Made by a program: the position numbers and the translations under genes. A stretch of 18,717 nt of DNA from Betaproteobacteria bacterium. GTDB lineage: Bacteria > Pseudomonadota > Gammaproteobacteria > Burkholderiales > Burkholderiaceae_C. Positions 1-7,643 of this stretch are shown in pieces. Within the stretch, counting starts at the first letter, position 1; every line of letters begins with the position of its first letter. The notes beneath the pieces were generated by a model, which did no database searches, was not told the origin of the DNA, and saw nothing but the letters and a program-made list of their open reading frames with translations. The DNA is taken from positions 1 through 18,717 of the forward strand of contig JANXLW010000164.1 of the NCBI GenBank assembly GCA_025354965.1, written 5' to 3'.

Positions 1-2309
1 TCACCATCATCGACACCATGAACGGCAAACGCCGTGACGTGGCCGGGGTTGAGGCCGAATTCGGCGTGCCGCCGCACCTGATGGTGGACTATCAGACACT
101 GGTGGGCGATGCCATCGACAACGTGCCAGGCGTGCCCAAGGTCGGTCCCAAGACCGCTGCCAAATGGCTGCAGGAATTCGGCTCGCTGGCCGGTGTGGTG
201 GCCAATGTCGACGCCATCAAGGGCGCCGTCGGCGAGAACCTGAAAAACTCGCTGGACTGGTTGCCGCTCGGGCGCCAGTTGCTCACCATCAAGACCGACT
301 GCGATCTGAATGGCTGGGTGCCCGATCTCCCGGCGCTGGATTCCATAGCCACTGGCAGCATGAACACCGATGCGCTGGCTATTTTTTACGAAAAATATGG
401 GTTCAAGGGTTTGGCCAGGGCCATTGCGGCAAGCAAACCAGCGCGCGATCCCGATTTGTTCGATACCCCGGCCGAGCCCACCACCCCGGTCGCTTCCAGC
501 GTGACCAGCTTGTCGTATGACACCATTCTTACTTGGGATGCATTCGACCTTTGGCTTGCCAAAATACAGGCCGCCGATCTGGTGGCAATTGACACCGAAA
601 CCACTTCGCTGGACGAGATGCGCGCCGAAATCGTCGGCATCAGCGTCAGTGTGACGCCGGGGCAGGCGGCCTATATTCCGTTGGCCCATAACTACCCCGA
701 TGCGCCCCAGCAGTTGCCACGCCTGGAGGTGCTGGCCAAACTCAAACCGTGGCTGCAGGATGCCAGCAAAAAGAAACTGGGCCAGCACATCAAGTACGAC
801 CGCCATGTGTTTGCCAACCACGGCATTGAAGTGCAGGGCTACGGCCACGACACCATGCTGCAGAGCTATGTGCTTGAAGTGCACAAGCCGCATGGTCTGG
901 CCAGCCTGGCCGAGCGCCACCTGGGACGCAGCGGCATCAGTTTTGAAGACCTGTGCGGCAAAGGTGTGAATCAAATCTGTTTCGACCAGGTCGATGTTGC
1001 CAAGGCGGCCGAGTATTCCTGCGAAGACTCCGACATGACGCTGGACGTGCATCTGGCCTTGTGGCCGCAGTTGCAAGCGGATGGCAAGCTGCGCTTTATC
1101 TACGAGCTGGAAATTGCCAGCAGTGAGGCGCTATACCGCATCGAGCGCAATGGTGTGCTGATAGACGCGCCAACCCTGGCCGCGCAAAGCCATGAACTTG
1201 GGGTACGCATTGTGCAGCTGGAGAAAGAAGCGCACGAGCTGGCGGGTCAGCCCTTTAACTTAAGCAGCCCGAAACAGATCGGCGAGATATTCTTCACCAA
1301 GTTAGGCCTGCCGGTGGTCAAGAAAACCGCTACCGGCGCCCCCAGTACCGACGAAGAAGTGCTCGAAAAACTGGCCGAAGACTACCCCTTGCCGGCCAAG
1401 ATTCTGGAACACCGCGGCCTGGCCAAACTCAAGGGCACCTACACCGACAAACTGGCCCAGCTGGCGCATCCGCGCACCGGTCGGGTCCACACCCACTATG
1501 CGCAGGCGGTGGCAGTCACCGGGCGCCTTTCCAGCAACGACCCGAATCTGCAGAACATCCCGATCCGTACCGCCGAGGGGCGCCGTGTGCGCGAGGCCTT
1601 TGTGGCGCCTGCGGGTTGTGTCATTGCCAGCGCCGACTACAGCCAGATCGAGCTGCGCATCATGGCGCACATCAGTGGCGACGCCGCGCTGCTGCTGGCT
1701 TTTCATGACGGCATGGACGTACACCGCGCCACTGCGGCCGAGGTGTTTGGCGTCAGCACCGCACAGGTTACCAGTGAGCAGCGCCGTTACGCCAAGGTCA
1801 TCAACTTTGGCCTCATTTATGGCATGAGCGCTTACGGCTTGGCGCGCGCCCTGAGCATCGACAACACCGCGGCCAAAAACTACATCGAACGCTACTTCGA
1901 GCGCTACCCCGGCGTCAAAATGTACATGGACCACACGCGCCAGAGCGCCAAAGCCAAAGGCTACGTCGAAACCGTGTTTGGTCGGCGCCTGTACCTGCCC
2001 GAGATCAACTCTCCCAACGGTCCGCGCCGCAGCGGTGCCGAGCGCGCCGCCATCAATGCCCCGATGCAGGGCACGGCCGCCGATCTCATCAAGCTCAGCA
2101 TGGTCAAGGTTCAGCAAGTGCTGGACGACGAACAACGCGGCACCCGCATGATCATGCAAGTGCATGACGAACTGGTGTTTGAGGTGCCGGAATCGGAGGT
2201 CAGCTGGCTCACCCACGAAATCCCGCGCCTGATGGCTGGCGTCGCCCATCTTAAAGTGCCCTTGCTGGCCGAGGTCGGAGTCGGCCCCAACTGGGATCAG
2301 GCGCATTGA
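1..2309 (+). CDS. polA: DNA polymerase I, 5'-truncated by the window edge
   Basis: DNA polymerase I fills gaps during excision repair and removes Okazaki primers. The reading frame is open to the left edge, so the start and most of the 5' nuclease domain lie outside; the ATG at 18 is internal. The visible part starts in the 5' nuclease C-terminal region (a GVPPHLMVDYQTLVGDAIDN stretch and a GVPKVGPKTA helix-hairpin-helix). The 3'-5' exonuclease follows with its acidic residues in place: DTET near nt 591, the HIKYDRH block near nt 787 and YSCEDSD near nt 1014. Proofreading is therefore expected, unlike in polymerases such as Taq. The polymerase domain shows motif A (DYSQIELRI, about nt 1636), motif B (RRYAKVINFGLIYG, about nt 1783) and motif C (QVHDELVFEV, about nt 2157). 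About 763 of the usual 920-950 residues are visible. Identification is very secure. Confidence 0.98.
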   Translation, partial: TIIDTMNGKRRDVAGVEAEFGVPPHLMVDYQTLVGDAIDNVPGVPKVGPKTAAKWLQEFGSLAGVVANVDAIKGAVGENLKNSLDWLPLGRQLLTIKTDCDLNGWVPDLPALDSIATGSMNTDALAIFYEKYGFKGLARAIAASKPARDPDLFDTPAEPTTPVASSVTSLSYDTILTWDAFDLWLAKIQAADLVAIDTETTSLDEMRAEIVGISVSVTPGQAAYIPLAHNYPDAPQQLPRLEVLAKLKPWLQDASKKKLGQHIKYDRHVFANHGIEVQGYGHDTMLQSYVLEVHKPHGLASLAERHLGRSGISFEDLCGKGVNQICFDQVDVAKAAEYSCEDSDMTLDVHLALWPQLQADGKLRFIYELEIASSEALYRIERNGVLIDAPTLAAQSHELGVRIVQLEKEAHELAGQPFNLSSPKQIGEIFFTKLGLPVVKKTATGAPSTDEEVLEKLAEDYPLPAKILEHRGLAKLKGTYTDKLAQLAHPRTGRVHTHYAQAVAVTGRLSSNDPNLQNIPIRTAEGRRVREAFVAPAGCVIASADYSQIELRIMAHISGDAALLLAFHDGMDVHRATAAEVFGVSTAQVTSEQRRYAKVINFGLIYGMSAYGLARALSIDNTAAKNYIERYFERYPGVKMYMDHTRQSAKAKGYVETVFGRRLYLPEINSPNGPRRSGAERAAINAPMQGTAADLIKLSMVKVQQVLDDEQRGTRMIMQVHDELVFEVPESEVSWLTHEIPRLMAGVAHLKVPLLAEVGVGPNWDQAH

Positions 2310-2334
2310 CGCGAGTTTTGCCGCTTCTTGCTGC

Positions 2335-2340
2335 TATACT
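2335..2340 (+). promoter_or_regulatory. Probable -10 box of the tRNA-Arg promoter
   Basis: TATACT lies 11 bases before the first base of tRNA-Arg, at the distance expected for a -10 box with a short leader. No good -35 hexamer is seen at 16-18 bp spacing: TTGACG overlapping the polA stop is too far and TTGCCG is too close. Strength is therefore uncertain, and cotranscription from polA remains possible. Confidence 0.45.
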
Positions 2341-2351
2341 GCGCAACCTCA

Positions 2352-2428
2352 GCGGCTGTAGCTCAGTTGGATAGAGTACTTGGCTACGAACCAAGGGGTC
2401 GTGGGTTCAATTCCTGCCAGCCGCACCA
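2352..2428 (+). tRNA. tRNA-Arg (anticodon ACG)
   Basis: This is a 77-nt cloverleaf with the CCA encoded. The acceptor stem GCGGCTG (2352-2358) pairs with CAGCCGC (2418-2424), then comes discriminator A and CCA (2426-2428). The anticodon arm is CTTGG-CTACGAA-CCAAG, with anticodon ACG at 2386-2388. The T arm contains GGTTCAATTCC. A34 would be deaminated to inosine by TadA to read CGU, CGC and CGA. The gene sits between polA and the polysaccharide module and has its own terminator. Confidence 0.97.
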
Positions 2429-2436
2429 ATCAGGAC

Positions 2437-2471
2437 AAGGGTTAGTAGATTAGCGTCTACTAACCCTTTTT
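2437..2471 (+). terminator. Intrinsic terminator after tRNA-Arg
   Basis: A perfect 13-bp stem (AAGGGTTAGTAGA at 2437-2449 and TCTACTAACCCTT at 2456-2468) encloses a 6-nt loop and runs into T5. It starts 9 bases after the tRNA CCA end. It should isolate tRNA/polA transcription from the uppS operon, which then needs its own promoter. Confidence 0.9.
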
Positions 2472-2586
2472 CTCGTCATCGCAGATCGCCAGCACCCCTC
2501 TCGCGCAATTTGAACATCGCGCCGGACATAGCAAGTATGACGATTACAATCCTTGCTGCAGATCAATAAAGTCTCCGCGCAAGCAG

Positions 2587-2669
2587 TTACAGTTCACCAA
2601 CTTACAAGTCAGTACACTGACAATTCCGCTGTGGTGCTCGGTTGGGGGGCGCTTATGCATCAACTGTAA
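2587..2669. repeat. Spaced 8-bp inverted repeat around the uppS upstream site
   Basis: TTACAGTT (2587-2594) and AACTGTAA (2662-2669) are exact reverse complements separated by 67 bp, and they enclose the palindrome at 2608-2621. They could be paired half-sites or the base of a long RNA stem. An 8-bp match at this distance can also arise by chance. Confidence 0.35.
2608..2621. promoter_or_regulatory. Palindromic operator-like site upstream of uppS
   Basis: GTCAGT-AC-ACTGAC is a perfect 6-bp inverted repeat with a 2-bp centre. It covers a TACACT hexamer that could act as a -10 box. Size and symmetry fit a dimeric repressor or activator site, but no family is recognised and no second copy was noticed in the window. 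Confidence 0.4.
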
Positions 2670-2703
2670 ACGCCCTACGTTGCTAGCGAGGAGATAAAAA
2701 ACC

Positions 2704-3465
2704 ATGACAGTCAGCGGTTCAATCTTGAAAGAATCAGCGCCTGAGCATATTGCCATCATCATGGATGGCAACCGTCGCTGGGCCAAAAGCTTTGGTATGC
2801 CGGCTGCCATGGGCCACGCCAATGGCGCGCGGCGCGTGCGCTCCATCGTCCAAGCCTGCGCAGACCATGGCGTGCGTTACCTCACCCTGTTTGCGTTCAG
2901 TACCGAAAACTGGCAGCGTCCTGCCGAAGAAGTCTCCAGCCTCATGGGACTGCTGGCGTATTACCTGCAAAAAGAAGTCAAGGACATGAACGCCAAAGGG
3001 GTGCGCTTCAAGGTGGTTGGCGATGTTTCGGGTTTTGATGCCCGCATCCAGGCCCTGATCCGCGACGCGCAAGACAACACCGCCCACAATGACACCATCA
3101 CCCTCACCATCGCCGCCAACTACGGTGGTCGCTGGGATGTGCTACAGGCTGTCAAGGCCTGGCAAGCGGCCCACCCGGGTGAGTCGGTCAACGCGATGGA
3201 CGATGCCAGCCTCAGCGCCCACTTGGGCATGGCCTACGCGCCCGACCCCGACCTGCTCATCCGCACTGGCGGCGAGTCGCGCATCAGCAACTTCCTGCTG
3301 TGGCAAATGGCCTACACCGAGATGTTTTTCACCGACGTGCTGTGGCCCAATTTTTCGGATCAAGTGCTCAATCAGGCCATTGCCTGGTATGGTCAGCGCG
3401 ACCGCCGCTTTGGTGGCGCCAGTACATCGCCAGCTCCTGCCGCTAACGTTCGGGTTAAAGCTTAG
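2704..3465 (+). CDS. uppS: Isoprenyl (undecaprenyl) diphosphate synthase
   Basis: This cis-prenyltransferase extends farnesyl diphosphate with isopentenyl diphosphate to give the C55 lipid carrier of peptidoglycan and surface glycans; it acts at the cytoplasmic membrane face. At 253 aa it has the usual family length. The catalytic Asp21 lies in IIMDGNRRWAK, FSTENW is near residue 65, and the RTGGESRISNFLLWQ block (187-201) is followed by TDVLWPNF. The ATG at 2704 has GAGGAG at 2688-2693, 10 bases upstream. In Burkholderiales the housekeeping uppS normally lies in the frr-uppS-cdsA-dxr cluster. Here it heads a polysaccharide-export operon and none of those genes is nearby, so it may be a second copy devoted to exopolysaccharide; this is inference. 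The next gene starts 28 bp downstream. Confidence 0.95.
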   Translation: MTVSGSILKESAPEHIAIIMDGNRRWAKSFGMPAAMGHANGARRVRSIVQACADHGVRYLTLFAFSTENWQRPAEEVSSLMGLLAYYLQKEVKDMNAKGVRFKVVGDVSGFDARIQALIRDAQDNTAHNDTITLTIAANYGGRWDVLQAVKAWQAAHPGESVNAMDDASLSAHLGMAYAPDPDLLIRTGGESRISNFLLWQMAYTEMFFTDVLWPNFSDQVLNQAIAWYGQRDRRFGGASTSPAPAANVRVKA

Positions 3466-3493
3466 TTTTCTCATCTTATTTCCCCGGTTGTCC

Positions 3494-5899
3494 ATGCAGA
3501 ATTCAATTTTGAAGTCACTTTATTTACGACTCGGGCTTGCTTTGCTGGCCGTGTCACTTAGTGCGGGCCTGCAGGCCCAGGTACCTGCGTCGGCCTCCGG
3601 CTTTAGTTCTACACTATCAAATGGTGCAGTCAGCACAGACTCAGCTACGGCTACGGCACCCGCAACGCTCGGCGCCGGTGCCAGCACCTTGCAACAATCG
3701 GTACAGCAGCAGGCCACGTTAGACGCAGCCAAATCTCGCGTTGACGTTATCGGTCCCGATGCCACACCAGCTCGCCCAGCGGCTCGCGTCTCCGGCCCCA
3801 GCCAGTTTCAGCGTTTTGTACAAGAAGCCACTGGCCGCTTGCTGCCCATGTACGGTCGCAACCTGTTTGATACTCCCCAAGCTTACGCCGCCGACGCTGC
3901 CATACCGGCACCGGTCGACTATGTGTTGGGGGTAGGCGATGAGGTGCGCCTGCAGGTCTGGGGTCCGGTTGACTTCAACACCAGCCTTACCGTCGACCGC
4001 AATGGCCAGGTCAATATACCCAAGGTCGGCGCCGTCACACTGGCTGGCGTGGCGGTGCGAGATCTTGAAAAAACCTTGCGCGCTCATCTTGGCAAAGTCT
4101 TCACCAACTTCCAGGCCAACGCCAGCATGGGGCGTTTACGCGGTATCCAGGTCTATGTAGTGGGTCAGGCGCAGCAGCCGGGTACTTTTCACCTGTCCAG
4201 CCTCAGCACGTTGGTCAACGCGCTTTTCGCCAGTGGCGGCCCCAGTGCCAACGGCTCCATGCGCAATATTGAACTCAAGCGCGCCGGCCAGACCATCAGC
4301 ACGATTGACCTGTACGACTTCATTGCGCGTGGCGACAAAAGCCGCGACCTGCCCCTGATGTCGGGCGACATCATCGTTATTCCCCCGGTGGGCCCGCGCG
4401 TGGCCGTCACCGGTGCTTTTGACCAGGCCGCCATCTACGAGCTTAAAACCAGCGCCACCAGCGTCGGCGATATTTTGACTTTGGGCGGCGGTGTGCCGGC
4501 CTTGGCCAAGTCACAAAAAGCCCTGCTTGAGCGCATCTTGCGCGATAGCAAGCCGCCGCGTCAGGTACAAGAAATTGTGCTGGACGAGCAAGGCCTGCGA
4601 CTGCCCCTCATTGACGGTGACGTGCTCACGCTGCTGGGTATCAGTCCGGCCTTTGCCAACGCCGTCACGCTGCAGGGTGTCGTCGCCGAGCCGCTGCGTT
4701 ACCGCTGGTTTGACGGCATGAAGATTACCGACCTGATACCGGAGCGTGAAGCGCTTATCACTGGCGACTATTACAAGCGCAAGAACCTGCTGGTGCAAAA
4801 GACTGACGTCACCAAAGGGGCTGGTAACAACACCAAAGATGGCAGCAATGCCAATGAAACGGGCAACACCACCAAAGAGGCCGGCAGCAATCTTGACAAC
4901 CGCATTCGCAACATAGCCGACCAGATCAACTGGGAATATGCCGTTATCGAGCGCATGGACCGCAGCAAACTCAGTACCGAACTCATCCCTTTCAACCTTG
5001 GCAAGGCGGTGCTGCAGCACGACCCCGCGCACAACCTGGCGCTGCAAGCCGGTGACGTGGTCACCATTCTGAGCCAAAACGACTTGCGCCTGCCGCAAGA
5101 CCGCCAAGCGCGCCTGGTGCGGGTGGAAGGCGAAGTCGCTGCCCCCGGCGTCTACCAGGCTGCCCCCGGCGAAACCTTGCCCCAGTTGCTCACGCGCATA
5201 GGCGGTCTGACGCCGCAAGCCTATCTGTTTGGCGCCGAGTTCAACCGCGAATCGGTGCGTGCGCGCCAGCAGGAAAACCTCGACGTTTTGATCCGCCGCA
5301 TGGAGGCGCAGTCACTTTCGCAAGCCGGCGTTCTCATCGCCAACCGGGGTACTGACAATGCGGGCCAGGCGCTGGCGCTGCAGCAACAGCAGCAAGCCCA
5401 GCTGAAGAGCCAGATCGAGCGGCTCAAGTCGGTCAAGAGCAACGGCCGGGTGGCGCTGGAGCTAGATCCCCAAGCCCATACGCTGGCCAATTTGCCGGCG
5501 CTGCCGCTGGAAGACGGTGACCACATTCTGGTGCACTCTGTGCCGGGCTTTGTCTCGGCCTTTGGCTCCGTCAACAACGAAAACGTCTTCATTTACAGGC
5601 CGGGCAAGACCGTGGGTGAGGTCATCAAGTCGGCCGGTCTGACCGAAGACGCCGAGCCCGAGCAGGCTTTTGTGCTGCGGGCCGACGGCTCCATCATGGC
5701 GCGGCGTGACCACAGTGGGTTCTTTGGTGGCAGCTTTGAGTCGATCCAGGTCATGCCCGGCGACACCCTGGTGGTGCCGGCGCAGATTGACCGCGAGAGC
5801 CGCTACAACATGATCACCCGCGCGGTCAAAGACTGGAGCCAGATCCTCTCCAACTTCGGCCTCGGCATCGCCTCCCTCAGAGCCGCCACTAAGCTGTAA
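3494..5899 (+). CDS. SLBB-domain polysaccharide export protein (Wza/KpsD type)
   Basis: Proteins of this family form outer-membrane or periplasmic channels that export capsular or exopolysaccharide. I chose the ATG at 3494 (801 aa) because it gives a signal peptide: positive start, hydrophobic LRLGLALLAVSLSAGLQA, likely cut near residues 27-29. The frame is open further 5', but that part is a shadow of uppS. Residues 30-100 are Ala/Ser/Thr/Gln-rich. The poly-export domain covers about 140-215 (YVLGVGDEVRLQVWG, then VDRNGQVNIPKVG), and SLBB repeats follow from about 218 (IQVYVVGQAQQPGTFHL), 301 and beyond. An Asn/Thr/Lys-rich insert sits at about 436-470. No lipobox Cys is seen at the cleavage site, unlike Wza. 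No strong Shine-Dalgarno precedes the start. The stop lies 4 bp from the next start, so coupling is likely. Confidence 0.92.
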   Translation: MQNSILKSLYLRLGLALLAVSLSAGLQAQVPASASGFSSTLSNGAVSTDSATATAPATLGAGASTLQQSVQQQATLDAAKSRVDVIGPDATPARPAARVSGPSQFQRFVQEATGRLLPMYGRNLFDTPQAYAADAAIPAPVDYVLGVGDEVRLQVWGPVDFNTSLTVDRNGQVNIPKVGAVTLAGVAVRDLEKTLRAHLGKVFTNFQANASMGRLRGIQVYVVGQAQQPGTFHLSSLSTLVNALFASGGPSANGSMRNIELKRAGQTISTIDLYDFIARGDKSRDLPLMSGDIIVIPPVGPRVAVTGAFDQAAIYELKTSATSVGDILTLGGGVPALAKSQKALLERILRDSKPPRQVQEIVLDEQGLRLPLIDGDVLTLLGISPAFANAVTLQGVVAEPLRYRWFDGMKITDLIPEREALITGDYYKRKNLLVQKTDVTKGAGNNTKDGSNANETGNTTKEAGSNLDNRIRNIADQINWEYAVIERMDRSKLSTELIPFNLGKAVLQHDPAHNLALQAGDVVTILSQNDLRLPQDRQARLVRVEGEVAAPGVYQAAPGETLPQLLTRIGGLTPQAYLFGAEFNRESVRARQQENLDVLIRRMEAQSLSQAGVLIANRGTDNAGQALALQQQQQAQLKSQIERLKSVKSNGRVALELDPQAHTLANLPALPLEDGDHILVHSVPGFVSAFGSVNNENVFIYRPGKTVGEVIKSAGLTEDAEPEQAFVLRADGSIMARRDHSGFFGGSFESIQVMPGDTLVVPAQIDRESRYNMITRAVKDWSQILSNFGLGIASLRAATKL

Positions 5900-5903
5900 C
5901 GCC

Positions 5904-7100
5904 ATGACCCAACCCTCCGTCATTGCGAGCGAAGCGCAGCCGTTCAACCCCGAAGACGACGAAGTCAGCTTGCTGGACCTGCTGCAAGTAGTCGCCGACA
6001 ACCTGCGCCTGCTGGTACTCGCCCCCCTGGCCGCCGGCCTGATAGCCTTGGGCATCTCATTCGCCATTGCCCCCACCTTCACCGCCACTACCAGGTTCAT
6101 GCCACCCCAGCAACAGCGAAGCGGCGCTGCCGCCATGCTGGCTGGCCTGGGCGCCCTAGGCGGTTTGGCCAGCGCAGCCGGTGGCATTAAAAACCCAGCC
6201 GACCAATACGTGTCTTTCCTCAAAAGCCGCTCGGTGCAAGACGCTCTGATTGACCGCTTCAAACTGACTGAGCGCTACGAGACCAAATTCCGCGAAGACG
6301 CCCGTAAAACACTCGACGCCAATGTCCAAATCGCCAGCGGCAAAGATGGCCTCATCACCATCGACGCCAGCGACACAGAGCCCCAATTTGCCGCACAGCT
6401 GGCCAACGCCCACATCGAAGAATTGGGCAAGCTGATGAACCGCCTGGCCGTCACCGAAGCCCAGCAGCGCCGCCTGTTCTTTGAAAAACAACTTTCAAAT
6501 GCCAAAGACAACCTGGTCAAAGCCGAACAGGTCTTGAAGACCAGTGGCGTCAGCAGCAGCGCCCTGAAAGCCAGTCCGGTGGCGGCGGTAGAAGGCCTGG
6601 CCAAACTCAAGGCCGGTATTACTGCGCAAGAAATCAAGCTGGCCAGCATGCGCGGCTACCTTACCGAATCGGCACCCGACTTCAAACAAGCGCAAACCGA
6701 ACTCTCGGCCATGCGCGGCCAGATGGCCCGCGCCGAAAAAGAAGAGCCTGCCGCCCCCGGCGCCAACAGCGGTGACAGCGACTACATCACCAAGTACCGC
6801 GACTTCAAGTACTTTGAAACTCTTTTTGAGCTGTTCGCCAAACAATATGAAATGGCCCGCGTAGACGAAAGTCGCGAGGGCGCCGTCATTCAGGTGGTCG
6901 ACGCCGCCCAGCCGCCCGAGCGCAAAAGCAAGCCTAAAAAGGCGCTTATCGCCATGATGACCACACTGGCCGTGGGATTCGCACTGCTGCTGTTCATCTT
7001 TGTGCGCCAGGCCTTGCGCGGTGCCGCCCAAACGCCCGAGTCGGCCGAAAAAATGAGCCGTCTAGGTCAGGCATTTCGTCGTGCCCTGGGCCAGAGCTGA
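5904..7100 (+). CDS. Wzz-type chain-length determinant (polysaccharide co-polymerase)
   Basis: This inner-membrane protein should control glycan chain length together with a polymerase and the export channel. The 398-aa product has an N-terminal cytoplasmic piece, a first membrane helix at about 35-57 (LLVLAPLAAGLIALGISFAI), a large periplasmic part with helical stretches at about 150-320, a Pro-containing segment (QPPERKSKPKK) and a second membrane helix at about 345-367. No Walker kinase domain follows, so it is not a fused Wzc-type BY-kinase. Similarity to the family starts at about residue 18 (DDEVSLLDLLQVV). The preceding residues are partly encoded by a sequence resembling a dispersed bacterial repeat. 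The ATG lies 4 bp after the export gene and has no clear ribosome binding site, which suggests translational coupling. Confidence 0.9.
   Translation: MTQPSVIASEAQPFNPEDDEVSLLDLLQVVADNLRLLVLAPLAAGLIALGISFAIAPTFTATTRFMPPQQQRSGAAAMLAGLGALGGLASAAGGIKNPADQYVSFLKSRSVQDALIDRFKLTERYETKFREDARKTLDANVQIASGKDGLITIDASDTEPQFAAQLANAHIEELGKLMNRLAVTEAQQRRLFFEKQLSNAKDNLVKAEQVLKTSGVSSSALKASPVAAVEGLAKLKAGITAQEIKLASMRGYLTESAPDFKQAQTELSAMRGQMARAEKEEPAAPGANSGDSDYITKYRDFKYFETLFELFAKQYEMARVDESREGAVIQVVDAAQPPERKSKPKKALIAMMTTLAVGFALLLFIFVRQALRGAAQTPESAEKMSRLGQAFRRALGQS
5918..5940. repeat. Dispersed-repeat-like sequence inside the wzz 5' end
   Basis: The stretch contains GTCATTGCGAGCGAAGCGCA (5919-5938). I recall near-identical words as half of a widespread intergenic palindromic repeat in many bacterial genomes. 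Here it is read in frame as residues 6-12 (VIASEAQ) of the Wzz-like protein. Only one arm is visible. Repeat origin is inferred from memory, not from a search. Confidence 0.4.
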
Positions 7101-7130
7101 ACAATATTGACGTACCTTTCGCGGCACTTC

Positions 7131-7628
7131 ATGTACTGGTACGTCATCCACACCAAACCCCGGCAAGAGCAGCGTGCCCTGCTCAACCTTGGGCAGCAGG
7201 GGTATGAGTGCTACTTGCCACTTTTCTCCACCGAGAAGCTGCGCCAGGGCAGCTTGATCGTGGTGCAAGAGCCGCTCTTTGCGCGATATTTATTCATTCG
7301 TTTGAGCACTTGTCAGTCCGGTCAAAGCTGGGCCCCCATCCGCTCTACCCAGGGCGTCAGCCGACTGGTGGCCTTTGGGGCCGAGCCGGCCAAAGTGGAT
7401 GCTGATCTGATCGAACTGTTGCGCCTTCAAAGTGACAGAACACACGGAACAGCACAACGCCTGTTCAATCAAGGCGATTGCGTGCAAATCAAAGACGGTC
7501 CTTTTGCCGGCCTGCAAGGCATTTACCAAATGATTGACGGTGAGCGCCGCGCCATGGTGCTCATAGAGATCATGAGCAAGCCAAGCAGGCTGAGCTTCTG
7601 CCCCGCCAATTTGCGCAAAGTTGGCTAA
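7131..7628 (+). CDS. NusG/RfaH-like transcription antiterminator
   Basis: NusG paralogues of this type bind RNA polymerase and let it read through long envelope-polysaccharide operons. The 165-aa product opens with MYWYVIHTKPRQEQRA, matching the NGN-domain start of RfaH. FARYLFIRL is at about 52-60, RSTQGVSRLVAFG at about 73-85, and a C-terminal KOW segment (GDCVQIKDGPFAGLQGIYQ) at about 115-133. I prefer the ATG at 7131 because similarity begins there; a TTG at 7107 would add eight residues. Neither has a clear Shine-Dalgarno. It is not the housekeeping nusG, which normally lies with secE and rplKAJL. It starts 30 bp after the Wzz-like gene, so it should help regulate its own operon or a polysaccharide operon elsewhere. 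Confidence 0.88.
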   Translation: MYWYVIHTKPRQEQRALLNLGQQGYECYLPLFSTEKLRQGSLIVVQEPLFARYLFIRLSTCQSGQSWAPIRSTQGVSRLVAFGAEPAKVDADLIELLRLQSDRTHGTAQRLFNQGDCVQIKDGPFAGLQGIYQMIDGERRAMVLIEIMSKPSRLSFCPANLRKVG

Positions 7629-7643
7629 GCCTGAGATTAAGCC

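Larger units (their letters stand above)
2472..2703 (+). other. Leader/regulatory region of the uppS-polysaccharide operon
   Basis: These 232 bases carry no credible gene. A TACAAT -10-like hexamer lies at 2545-2550 and TACACT at 2613-2618, but neither has a convincing -35 at the right spacing, so the promoter is not assigned. Inverted repeats at 2587-2669 and 2608-2621 are listed separately. A third imperfect dyad, GGGCGCTT (2647-2654) with AAACGCCC (2668-2675), could form a hairpin shortly before the uppS ribosome binding site. Confidence 0.5.

Noticed and set aside
1302..2306. Long open frame opposite polA (334 codons, - strand)
   Set aside because: Shadow of polA codon bias at high GC; no recognisable domain, and polA motifs are intact on the + strand.
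3089..3493. Longer N-terminus for the SLBB export protein
   Set aside because: The frame is open upstream but overlaps uppS in another frame, and only the start at 3494 gives a signal peptide.
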